Part shown: positions 11,395 to 22,357 of the stretch, piece after piece | How the letters are laid out: every line of letters begins with the position of its first letter | Position numbering within the stretch: the first letter of the stretch is position 1 | Assembly (NCBI GenBank): GCA_050084985.1 | Contig: JBITNC010000001.1 | Span: 141,422,001 to 141,486,000, forward strand | Source of the DNA: Nageia nagi | Taxonomy: Eukaryota; Pinophyta | Direction of reading: 5' to 3' | Length of the DNA stretch: 64,000 nt | The notes under the pieces: generated by a model | Database searches by the model: none | What the model saw: the letters and a program-made list of their open reading frames with translations, nothing else | What the model was told of the DNA's origin: nothing | Translations under genes and position numbers: made by a program

Positions 11395-13200
11395 ATGCAT
11401 GGTATTGAAGGACAATCTTATAGATGATGAGGTTGGTGTGCTAATACATGTTGACATGGGATACCTTCTTCACCCTATATTTGTTTGAGTAGCCAAGGAG
11501 ATACTCATATAATTAATATACATGTAGTCTAAGAGGACCAATACTTTCCACCTTCCTATGAGGGAGATCATTATCATTTTAGAGGATATACATAGGATCC
11601 TATGAGTGCATATAAAAGGGTGACCCATATTATTTAAGAAGGGTATGATAAATGCATAATGAAAGGATTTATCCAAGTGGCTTACTAGACTTGAGGAGTA
11701 CCATGAAGGCAAGAAGGGCAACCAAATTCATCATGCCTTCATAGGTAAGATGATGAGATTTAGGAAAGTTTGGTTGATTATGGATGTATTAATAGATAAT
11801 ATTATCTATCATGAAAAGAATCATGAGATTTTCTCACTTGGTTTGATACACATGGTGTATGAGATGACTCAAAATCATTGGTATGCTTGGGATCCCTATA
11901 TCATATCCCAAATTTATCATGATTTGAAGAATTTTGTTATGATGTAAAAGAGTAGTAAGAGGGTAGCACATCGATTTTTGCTTTAGTATTATTCATACAA
12001 ACATATCATACTAGTTTAGTCCAAAGAGCTTCCTATACATAGTGTAACTCTTAATCATCCTACTTGGTATCAATGGGCTTGACTGGGTAAGATCACATGG
12101 GTCAATAAGACCAAAAAAGCATACCTAAAAATGATTTATGGGTTGATGGAAGGTAAGCAATTTACCATATATGCTTTAGTTTTTGGTTTGGTTTATTTTT
12201 TAAGAGAGAAAATTGACATATAACTTTGGTTTTATAGGATATGTTATTTATAGACCTTATGCAGGTTGGCCTTATTGGTAGAATGAGCTAAGGGGTGAGT
12301 TAGATTGGCAAAGGAAACCATAATACATTCAAACAAGAAAGACATTTATAGGGTCTAATACACCTAAGAGGGTGAGAAGCTAATTTAGATAGAGGTAAGG
12401 CATTCCTTTGAAATACAAGTTTGTTATATGGATAGGGAGGTATAGGGAACATGATCTTAACTATGGGTTAGGGAGTGATTCAAATGATAAGGGAGTTAAG
12501 GCATCGAATGGGACTACTTTTGACTAGGAATATTTGACATGGTGAGCTAGAGCTAGACCAAATAAACTTGGTTTGTAGGGTTTGGAGTGTTTGGAAGAGG
12601 CAATTAAGGGTGAGGCTAATGGGGAAGAGGAAGAGGAAGAGAATAATGAGGAGGAAGAAGAGAAAGATGTGTAGATGAACAAGCCACCACAATAAGAGGA
12701 GTAGGGTGGATGGGATATACCCATTGGGATTCCCATTATGAATATCCAACATTAACTTGAGAATGAACTGAGTAACTATGCTTCCTTATGTACCTACAAG
12801 TTGGTACATATGTAAAATAATATGACTAACTTGTATGCTTTGTTTTGATCTTACAAATTAAACAAAATTAGACCTAGAATTTGAGGAAGAAATAGAAAAA
12901 CAAGCTAAGGATACATTATCTAGCCTAAAGAAGGAGAATTATACCAAGGTTGAGGAGATATAAGGATTGAATATTAGACTTGTAGTCTTACAATAGAGTG
13001 TGTAGACACTATGAAAGATGGAAGATGATTCTTAGGATAACAACATCCCATGGATCAAGTTCTAAAGCATAATAAAAAGATTAAGGTCTTGATAAATGAA
13101 AAGGGACACTTGTAGGCTCAACTTGTAGCACTAGAGGAGAAACTTGGGTTAAAGAGGCCTAGATTGAGTAGGAAAACCTCTAGATATAAGATTTTCAAGA
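11395..13200 (+). pseudogene. PMD-containing gene with an intron, antisense inside the LTR element
   Basis: The plus strand carries one frame for about 750 bp from the ATG at 11398. It includes NTFHLPMREIIIILEDIHRI, KWLTRLEEYHEG, LGLIHMVYEMTQNHWYAWDP, YIISQIYHDLKNFV and YGLMEG. The first is the PMD (PF10536) signature. The frame crosses a GT-AG intron (12153-12237) and resumes as GYVIYRPYAGWPYW, RGELDWQRKP, RKTFIGSNTPKRVRS, YKFVIWIGRYREHDLNYGLG, KASNGTTFDQEYLTW and RARPNKLGLQGLECLEEAIK. Then come a Glu-rich acidic tract (about 12605-12670) and a coiled-coil tail after one frameshift (about 12850-13170). Stops are nearly all TAG, TAA or TGA at expected Gln, Trp or Arg. The frame is antisense to the element's gag. 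PMD proteins act in nuclear silencing or gene regulation in plants. This copy is dead, but its conservation pattern indicates that it once coded. Confidence 0.82.
12153..12237 (+). other. spliceosomal intron in the antisense PMD gene (85 bp)
   Basis: Starts GTAAGC and ends TTTTATAG after a T-rich stretch. Removing it joins ATGGAAG to GATATG and restores the frame (YGLMEG into GYVIYRPYAGW). Read through, the intron has a stop and the downstream exon is out of frame. The presence of an intron shows that this transcript was made from the strand opposite to the retrotransposon RNA. Confidence 0.75.
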
Positions 13201-13241
13201 GTCTTAGGAGTCATTGTGGTACCAATAGCAGTGTTAGTATA

Positions 13242-13345
13242 AGAAACTATTGTAGACTTGGTTGGATGAGTGGATGTATTTTGAAAAGATAATAGAAACT
13301 ATTGTGGACTTGGTTGGATGAGTGGATGTATTTTGAAAAGATAAT
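13242..13345. repeat. 52-bp tandem duplication
   Basis: Two adjacent 52-bp copies (13242-13293 and 13294-13345) begin agaaactattgt and end aaaagataat. They differ at one position (a/g). Near-identity in otherwise badly eroded DNA means the duplication is much younger than its surroundings. Confidence 0.92.
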
Positions 13346-14439
13346 GCAACACTTATTTTTTTGATTAATATATTCAATATATGTTATTACCTATGCTTTA
13401 AATGTGTTATGAAATGGCTTTATGACTTGTATTTAAAGATATTACTTTGTTTGAAATGGTTAAGTGTTAGGATATTACATGGTTACTAGTTTATTAGGTA
13501 GCGTGATGGCTTATTAATGAATAGAATGACCTAAATATTACATTAAGGGACTTATATATAAAAATAATAATTAAATGGAACCCAACATGGGCATTGGTGT
13601 TTTTAAGGAATTATGGGATCTAGTTTTGATTTAACGGATAATGACAAGAAGTAGGAATGGAAAATTATATTTTGGCAACCCAGGTCAATTCTATGGTTAT
13701 GGAAGCTTTAAGGTAAAAATGAACCTAAGGATAAATAATGGGTTTAAGTGCAAATTTCATGGTGAAACCATGTTTTTATTACTGACATGGGTGATAGGGA
13801 ACTAAAATTTTTAAGTATGAGAGAAAAATATTAAGGAACCTAATGTAAGAACTAGTATCATAGATAAGGAATGGCTTTGGCTATGATTATTTAGTACTAG
13901 TTTGATTCTTTGAAAAGGTTTTGACATGAACAAATAATGACATGTTGAAAAATATCAAATGGACCTGAATGAAAAGTTATCAAAAGGAACCTAGCTAAGT
14001 TTTTTTGGGTAAATGAAAATAACACATGGCAAGGCATAGGAGATGAATATCAAGATGATATGAATGACCTCAAAGAACTATTAGTTTCTTGATAATTTAT
14101 AGAAAGGCTAATGAACACACTAATCTCAGCATCCATGCAAGTGATAAAGGGATACAAGGGATTAATTCCTAGCATTTGAAGGAACCCCCAAGTGTGGTCA
14201 AGAGAAAGGATAAGGGGATTGAATCCTAGTACAGACAAGGGGTTGTAGTGCAAATCTAACCAAAAAACCAAAATAAAGATACCTATACTATTGTATTCAT
14301 ATAAAAAAACTATAAATGACAAGAGCATAAAAAATAATGTGCACCTCTTCAACACACTGGGGGAAGATAACTCACAAAGTTGATGCTCATGTTTGATGAT
14401 TTAGCTTTGATGAAATTTAGAAATGGATTATTGAAGATG
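13346..14439. other. unassigned internal DNA of the element
   Basis: The stretch between the antisense PMD gene and the gag tail. Other Ty3 elements would have protease to integrase here, but no DSG/DTG, YxDD or DDE-type context was found on the minus strand. Confidence 0.45.
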
Positions 14440-16710
14440 TCCATACTCTTTTATTCTCATTTTGAGGACCTATCAATTATTTTGGCTTATCATCTGACTT
14501 AGGTTCTAAGAAAGATACCTTATTTTGATCATTCAAGTCCTCAATTTTGTTGAGAAAGATCACATAATATTTTATCTCATATCCTTATTGATTATATTCA
14601 CAAAACTCATATGAATTGCACTCTTTTGGCATTATTACTATAAATTTTGAGTTGTTAGCTTAGGATATGGAACTAGCAATTTTCTCCTAATCAACACCCT
14701 TGTGACCTCATCAATATCATCATGGATAGGTATGAATTTTCATATAGGAAATTTTTGACATTCTATGTAGATTGATTTCTCTTATTTTTCCACTTTTCAA
14801 ACTTTATTTACTGCTACTAGTTATTTTTATACTAATTCCACTTTGGCTACTATGTAAGCTTCTTAATATTGTTCCTATTTGTACCAATGTTGAGGCTGTA
14901 AAGGTGAATTATCTCTTTTTTACTTTGATTATTATTTCCATTATCCACATCTAATGCTGATTATTTCTTTTTCCAATAAAGATTATAGAAACTCATCAAG
15001 AGGTAACTTACAATAGTCAAAATATTTTTCTAATAAATTTCTCAATAGACCAATCTTATCTTTTCTTTAGCTTCATCAAATCATTGAATGTAACCTTTTT
15101 GGTAATGTGCATTTGATAATGATCATAAAATACTATCTTCAACTATGCAAAACTGTTAATGCTATCATGTGGCAACTTGATAAACCATTATGTAGATTCT
15201 CCTTTTAGATATAATGGAAATAACTCTACATGTAAGTCCTCATATAAGGTAACTAAAGAGACTTCATAAGAAAAAAATATATACATGAAGATAAGGATTA
15301 GTAGTACTATCAATTTTTGTGAACTTCAACTCTTTGCTAGAAAGTAAAATGGTAGATCCAATTCTCATACACAAGGGATTGTTGTCTTCATTTTGATGAG
15401 GGTATAAACCTTGACACTTTGTAATTTTCTTGACTTGTTGTTGAAGACCTTCAATTATTTCTTGAGCTATCATTGGTAATGCATTTTCCAAGGATGGTGT
15501 TGGTATAACTTCTTGAACTTTTTCACTTGCATGTTCTATGACTATTTGGAATGCTAACCTTATTCAAATGTTGGTAATAACTATCTAGGTCTAAATATTT
15601 CGAAAGCTCCTATTTGATCATTTCTATCATGGATAATATTCCATAATGTTTATGAGACTAATCACTCTCTATCATCATGAGGAATCAATATCATGTGTTC
15701 TCTATTGCACTTTAGAACCTCTATATATTTGATGTTATTTTCTTCTTCATTCCATATAAGAATGGGTTTCATAGCTTGAGCAAGTAGTATATATACCTCT
15801 TCTTCTTGATATTGATGTTCAATTGAAATAAGACACTAAACTAGTTGTTTGTTCTTCATTTGAAATAATATTTTCTTAGTCTTATAATAATTTTTAATTT
15901 TTTGAAGAAACCATGTGTAGTACTTTATCTTTATAGGAATACTCAAGTTTGCAATGGTAAGATCATCTACTAAATTAAGGAATTTTGAATTTCTCCTATT
16001 ATCTTCCTATGACCAATTTGGATATGGTGTATCAATATTTTATAAAATCTTTTTGAAATTTTCATATTTTGTAGGATCTTCTTATTCGCACTCATATTCA
16101 AAAAAAATATCTATATCTTCATCAAAATCTAGAACCTATTAATCCTACTTAATCTATGAAACTTGTATGATTAGATCATTGACATTATTTATTGGGACTA
16201 AATTTTCAACCTAAGCTTCTTGATGAAGAAAATTTTGCAATGTAGTAGATTGAGCAAGTTTCTCACTAACTATGTTGATTGAATTGATAATCTCTTGCGA
16301 GTTTCCTTGATCTACATCCATCATGGGGACCACTATAGGAACAAGAATTGCTACTTCTATTTGAGGTTGGGAATTAATGATAAAGTTAGTATCAATGCTG
16401 ATGTGAGCATATACACTAGAATTTGGAAGGATAAACTAGAAAATATTTGGTATAGGTACATGTCTATTTGTAAGGAATCCTAAATTTGTATTACTACATG
16501 TGAGAGTCATGGCATCAGGAGGTATGTTTTCCTTGTACTTGTTACAATGCCATAACTTGCATTGCTTAACCACTTGATCATATTTAAGTGTATCAACTAC
16601 ATAAGCTTTTTCCTTAATTAGAAATCCACTAAGAATCTTGATGAACATATGCTTATTCTCTTTGAAACTCATAACCATCTTTACTACCTCATCATCACTC
16701 AATCAAGAAA
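14440..16710 (-). pseudogene. Ty3/gypsy gag of the non-autonomous element
   Basis: A minus-strand coding relic. The N-terminal part includes the open segment 16702-16436 (MSDDEVVKMVMSFKENKHMF). A long, poorly conserved middle follows (16300-15500). The retrotransposon gag domain lies at about 15320-14990: NPYLHVYIFF, then after one frameshift LFPLYLKGEST, WFIKLPHDSINSF and LKIVFYDHYQMHITKKV. These match the usual LFPLxLKGxAxxWFxxLPxxSIxSF core. Around 14600-14440 a degenerate knuckle-like tail (CEYNQ, LNKIEDLNDQNKVSFLEP) closes it. Stops and at least one frameshift disable it. Gag forms the particle, so a copy with only gag could still have been packaged with pol supplied in trans. Confidence 0.75.
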
Positions 16711-17144
16711 TAATCTCCTCTTCGATTATAATAGGAGATTATTGATTTGGAGGGGTCTAATGTCAAGTATTATTTGAATTAACCATATAATTTACTATCT
16801 TAGCTAAAATATCATATCTATTTGCAAAACTCTCTCCTTATCTAAAGTATTGTCACTAGTATCTTTGGTTATCTCCCCTTGTATATCAGTAGATGGTTGT
16901 TTGGTGTGAATTATTTTACTTCACCTCTAAATCACCTTAGGTCTACCAATTCTTCTTCTTTTTGAAGTTTTTTTGGCTATAGGATTAGTATTAAGATATA
17001 CATTTTTATTACTAGTAATAAAAAATGTTTTAGGAATATAATGTATAAACAAAACCCTTAATAGATTTGACATTGCGATAAAATTGTAGGTTTGAAAATA
17101 AATTTTATTCTAACCCTAATTAAGAGGAAGAAAAAGCCATAAAT

Positions 17145-17156
17145 GGATATGAACCA
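17145..17156 (-). other. putative primer-binding site
   Basis: TGGTTCATATCC on the minus strand, three bases inside the right LTR. It resembles the iMet site TGGTATCAGAGCC with one base missing and two changes. The related element has a similar word at 29440-29451 next to its LTR. Confidence 0.45.
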
Positions 17157-17159
17157 ATA

Positions 17160-17971
17160 TGTTGATATGTGTTTTGGTATCACCTAAGGTTTTTTCCTAA
17201 ATGAACTAAATACACATAAACATTTATGTATGATTTATTTAAGCTAATTGAAATCAAATAAACATACATAAATAAGGGAATATAATAGTGCAATAACATA
17301 AATAATGAATTACATTGATGTTAAGATGTAAAATGATCTACACACACTAAAGATAAAGGATTAAATTGGAATATAAAGACATGTGTGTCCTTACCTATGT
17401 TATGGATAAGGATATGATGGATGAAATTATCAAAGAGTAGTGATCCCGTTATGTGAACCCCAAGGCCAACTATAGAAGGAATACCAACACAAGCACTAAT
17501 CTCCATAAGATCAATGTAGGAAAGAATGTTAGTGTGGTGCTAGAATTATTAAGGAATGAGGCTTGCCAATAAGGATCAATGACACAAATACAAAAACAAG
17601 TTTAACTAAGCATATGATATTGAAAATAGATAATAGATATTTGCTCAAGTGATAATAAGATTCCCATCTCAATAGGCAATGTTTAGAAACACCCAAGTAT
17701 AGGGTATTAGCTATTGAGATGTAATTATTATATGCTTTCCCTAGGTTAGAGATACTTACATTTATATCAGGAATGATATCACCATTTGTCCCCTTGAATA
17801 TTGGTTAAATCTATCTCAATCTACTTAATATAAAAATAAGAACACAAGCTAATAAATATATGATAATAAGGGTAAAAATATGACTAAAATATAATTAAAT
17901 GTGATTATACATGTATGCAAAGTTGTACCTAAGTGGGACCATGTGAAGGGGACCACTTTTAGGTGTCAACA
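17160..17971 (-). repeat. 5' LTR of the gag/antisense-PMD element (812 bp)
   Basis: Begins TGTTGATATGTG and ends AGGTGTCAACA on the plus strand, a clean TGTTGA/TCAACA inverted pair. On the minus strand it starts TGTTGACACC, as many plant Ty3/gypsy LTRs do. It is homologous to the LTR at 29455-30397 as well as to its partner at 8411-9200. Confidence 0.87.
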
Positions 17972-18474
17972 TAAACTAGATATTTATATTTATATGTGAT
18001 AGTAGCATTGATGCTAACCCTAGCATTGGTATTACACCCAACATTGTGTTGATAAACCTAAGAAGTATCTTCATTTAAAACATGATATGTATTCAAGAAT
18101 GCTTCTTCAAATTTATAATATTTTACTTCCTCTTTTTTTTTTTTTTTTATCATCTTCATCATCATAGATAATTATGTTAAATAATTGGTGGATGTCTTCA
18201 TTTATAATTTGTTATTCTATTTCATCTCTAGAAAGGGATGCAATATCTTCTAAATATTCTGAGCTAAGTTGTATAAAAGAATCAAACATTTCTCCAAGAG
18301 AACTTATGGTAATATTGAAAAATTATGGATAACTTCTATATAATAACCAAATTTTATACATAAATCATATAAGCTAATTTTATAAGAAAAGGAGTCATAA
18401 TCATGAAAGAGTTTAGTCATACCTTCTTTCTTACCTAGTTGTGCATAGGCATAATCTTATTCAATAGAAACTAT
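17972..18474 (-). pseudogene. probable gag-region remnant of the older element
   Basis: Minus-strand frame fragments read KEGMTKLFHDYDSFSYKISL, then after a frameshift YLEDIASLSRDEIE, an acidic YDDEDD followed by a Lys run from the T17-18 tract at about 18127-18148, and finally NVGCNTNARVSINATIT. No named domain is recognised. Assignment to the split element rests on strand, position and composition. Confidence 0.4.
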
Positions 18475-20182
18475 TGTTAATATTTTCAATTTATAAATAT
18501 TATTTTATATAAAGTACCATTTTGAATGAAATACCTTGGCAACTCACCCATCAAAAGATCTAGATATTAATAGTAATATATCACCTATGATTATCATCAT
18601 ATTTTGTTCTAAATTGCTATGTTAAAGAAAAGAGGTTTGCAAGTGATAGAATATGACAAGCGATAGCAACAAAGTTGTAAAGAAGGATACCATATGTAGA
18701 TCCTGAGCATTGATGTCATCACTAGTGCAATAAAATACTAGGCTATTGTAAGTTCAAATAAATCCTTTAGCAAGTGACTCATCTTGAACATCATATAACC
18801 CACTAAGGAAAAAGTTACACTACAATCCACAAATGATAGTGGGTCATCCACCCAATAAATACTTTAGTAGGAAATAGTGCAAATATCTCAATTTAGCCAT
18901 CACCATGAACCTGTAGGGTTGATGAAATAACAAGTGTTAACTATGAACAAGTGATTTTACCTAATTCACTCTTCAACCCACCAAAAGGAATGATAGATGA
19001 ATATAGAATAAGATATATCATTGCTCTATATTAGTGGGGTTTTTCCATGTTTGGGGAAATATAAACAACACTTCATAATTCTTTAAAGTTCACCTTAGAG
19101 TCATACCTATACCATATAAAGATAGAGGTGCATTTAGTGACAAAGTATGGTCTAACTCTTTCATATTTAGATTATAATACTTACCTTAGAATTAGTTGAG
19201 ATCTCTATATCCTCAAAATATGGCCATATAGATCTTGACCCACCTACTTGGTTTTACATTTAGAATCTACTAATGAGGTTGGCATATTTTTGATCTCTTT
19301 GACTACATTTAGTTAAGATATCTTTGTAGATAGATCTAGATATCATGTACCAAGCTTGTAATATCTGTCAAGTGAGAAAATAATAATGTTGTACTTATAA
19401 ATGTAGTTTAGAGATTTAATTTTTATAAAATAGTTGTAATCTTTAATATTTTCCCATAGAGATAGAGTGTAATATTGGTTTTCTAATAATTTGGCCCCCA
19501 TTATAAATCAAAGTACAACAATATTGTAATGATATTTTCTTGAGTATTTATTTTATTCTCTTTGTAATATTATTTTCCAAACTTAATTCAAATATGTTGT
19601 GCTTCATTTATGCTATGGCTATTAGTGTTTTAATTTGGCATTCTTGATTATGGAGGTCTATGGATTTGTATAATATCAGATTAACCCTGAATGAAAGGCC
19701 ATCATAAATGGTGACATTCATATTGATACATCTTATGTATGTCTCCCTTTGGTTTAGGTTTCTTTTGGTGATATCAATAATAATGTAAAATCATTTTTCC
19801 TTCCTTTTTTGTGGTTGTAGATCTCATTCCTTTACATTCATTATGGGTGTTCATGTGAATTTGAGGCATTTAAGCTTGTTATCATTTTCTACATTTTCAT
19901 TTTCTTTATTCCTTGTAGTTTAGCAACTATGAATGCTTTCATTAATAGTCCCTAGGGTCATTTCCCTTTCATCACATTTTTCCTCTTTCTCCTACACCCT
20001 ATCCCTTTTACTTTAAGTTATTTCCTTTTCTTTCTCATACTTTTAACCATCAAACCAAGGCCTCCTCATGGTGGATGGGTCATAATCCAACTTGTATCTA
20101 GAGTTTGGGGAATCTGTTCCCTTTCCAATTCTTGATTAGTATATGAACTTCATGGTGTACAATCATATCCCATTGATCAATA
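18475..20182 (+). repeat. 5' LTR of the LARD-like element (1708 bp)
   Basis: Aligns along its whole length with 22358-24072. A TATA-like ccattataaatc near 19499-19510 is shared by both copies and is the likely core promoter. Confidence 0.85.
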
Positions 20183-22357
20183 GTTTTGGTATGCCCATTG
20201 GGATCAATCTATCATACTTTAGATAATGCTTATTTTCTAAAAGGATAAAGTGGAGATTGGTGGTATACATATTCATTTACAAAGGAAAGAAACATGTGGT
20301 AGATTTTCCTATTCTCTATATTTTAGAAGGCCATCTTTGAATATCTAATGTAGATAATTCTTATATAATTTTAAGGATATATTTGGTGATTTAATTTTTA
20401 TATTATAGTAGATTTTGTGGATATTAGTGGGTTGTTAGGTTATTTCACATGGAATCTATAATATTTTAAGGTGATCTAGTGTAGTTAGTGTCTAATATCT
20501 TTCAATGTGTATCATAGAAACTTTTAGCAGCTATTTGTAGCAAATTGGCTTAAATTTACACTTTTTGACTTCCTCATTTTGCTATATTGGCCCGATCCAA
20601 CTTCCCACTAGTAGCCTTGATTTTAGGAAATATAATACAAAACATTGGTATCTTTGCCTCAAAATTATATTATATTTTTATATTTATAATAATATAGTCA
20701 ACATTACTAAATGGGTTTTGACAAATATCACCTTGAGTTTATAAATAGAGTCATTTATTTTAAGGAATTATCACTGTATATAAATAATAAGTGGTTATTT
20801 GTGCCTATCATATTCCTAGAATATAGATCAATGAAGAGCAATATTTTATATAATACAAATTGCATGAATTAAGTTTCAATTTATAGCCCAAGGAAACAAA
20901 GATAACTTTTTGAATATAAGCATAGTGCTAAATAGCCATGAGTTTATAAAATAATTTTCAGAGGTAGCCCTTAAAAGTTACTCTAATCTGTATATGTTTG
21001 TAGGTTAGAGATGGTAAACATTTATTTAAAGAAAAATAATATTATGTCTTTAGTATGTATGTTGTAGGAAGGAGCTATCATTTTATAAATATGAATATTA
21101 TGGATAAGGTCATATTGAGTAATATAGATACTCCATACATAGGTGATTGCATTTATAGATAGTTGAATAGATAGGTTGATGAGAAGCTATATATGTTTAT
21201 TTTAGTAAACCTAAAGAGGTCATGTCAATAGGTCATTTTTTTAGAGAAGGGATCCTAATCTTGAGCCTTTGAATATCAATCCTATTTTCAATAGGTATAA
21301 TTGAATCAAAAGTGTATGACATGTTGGGAAGCTTGGTTTGCATTATTTATGATGCATATTGTAACAACTCCTATAAAAGGATATCTCTTGATGAAAAGAA
21401 GAAATATGAAGAGAAGAAACTAGTTTCTTGGGAAGTTTGAGGGGAAATCCATTATCCTTGGTTTAGTGACCATGTAAATAAGTATTTTTTATTCTCTCAT
21501 CCTACCCTTCTAGATATGTATTTCACCTTTGTACTTGCTCTAGTTGTGTTTTTCCTCTCCACCATAATGATCTATGTATCAATCCTCTATCCTTATCCTT
21601 TATAAACCCATTGTATATCACCTTTTGTATCCATTATTGACCCCTTTTACCATATTCACATTTCTTTCCTTCTTAGGGATTAAACCTCTTCCTTATTTTT
21701 CATTCCCTTCCACTTTATTCAAACCCTTTCCCTTGGCTTGTATAGACCAAGAATTTTTCCTTCAAACATTATAAGATACCAAAGTAAATTTTGTTGTGAT
21801 GAAATGTCCATGATACCATCCAAAATGTAAGATTAATAGAAAATAAAGGCCTCAAAATGCTTCCAAACCACTATCACTAGTAATGTAGATTACACATTAT
21901 CCATTCTATTTCACCTATCTAAATTACATATGTTCACATGATCAAACATATTACTAACATAGGTAATTGCTTATGAATATATTTGAGTAGGATGGATATA
22001 TCTAATGAATATCTATCTTATTACCCCTTTTTTCCCCATATTTATCTACCAACATCATCACAATCATAGCTTGGGATGCATTATTAGGAAAATGACCTAG
22101 AAGCATATTGAGATATCTTGTAGAATATTAGCATATATTGTAGTTTACTTATCCCAAGAATTGTAACCTTGCTCTCAGATACCCAAGGTGCAACATATTT
22201 TTGAGGAAAAATATGCAACACATTTCCCATTCTACATTATAGGTCATGCCTTATCTTGCTTCACTCACCAATCCCTATCATGCTTTAATAGTCCCAATCT
22301 TATTTAATATACTTATTTCCTAAAACTAGCTAAAGAAACCTTTTTTGGGGTAAGAAA
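20183..22357. other. interior of the LARD-like element
   Basis: Apart from the primer-binding-like site at 20187-20202 and the purine-rich end at 22346-22357, nothing is recognised. Frames are short and compositionally driven. Confidence 0.55.

Larger units (their letters stand above)
8411..17971 (-). mobile_element. non-autonomous Ty3/gypsy-like element with gag and an antisense PMD gene (9.56 kb)
   Basis: Two direct ~800-bp repeats with TG..CA ends enclose about 8 kb. Flanking 5-mers are AAAAC (8406-8410) and TAAAC (17972-17976), a target duplication with one mismatch. A polypurine tract (AAAGAGGGG on the minus strand) abuts the left LTR and a primer-binding-like TGGTTCATATCC abuts the right one, so transcription runs right to left. 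The interior has gag (16710 to 14440), about 1 kb with no recognisable domain, a PMD gene on the opposite strand (11395-13200), and 2 kb of non-coding DNA with local repeats. No protease, RT, RNase H or integrase signature was seen. The element would therefore depend on a partner for mobility. Antisense extra ORFs are known from the Tat/Ogre branch of plant Ty3 elements; assigning this copy to that branch is inference. Confidence 0.82.

Noticed and set aside
12480-12752. Minus-strand open frames (Ser/Leu-rich) opposite the PMD gene
   Set aside because: They are the complement of the Glu-rich tract of the plus-strand PMD frame and have no family signature of their own.
17160-17971. This LTR as the 3' LTR of the older element at 29455-30397
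   Set aside because: No polypurine tract lies at 17972, whereas pairing it with 8411-9200 gives a near-perfect target duplication, a polypurine tract and a primer-binding-like site at the right ends.
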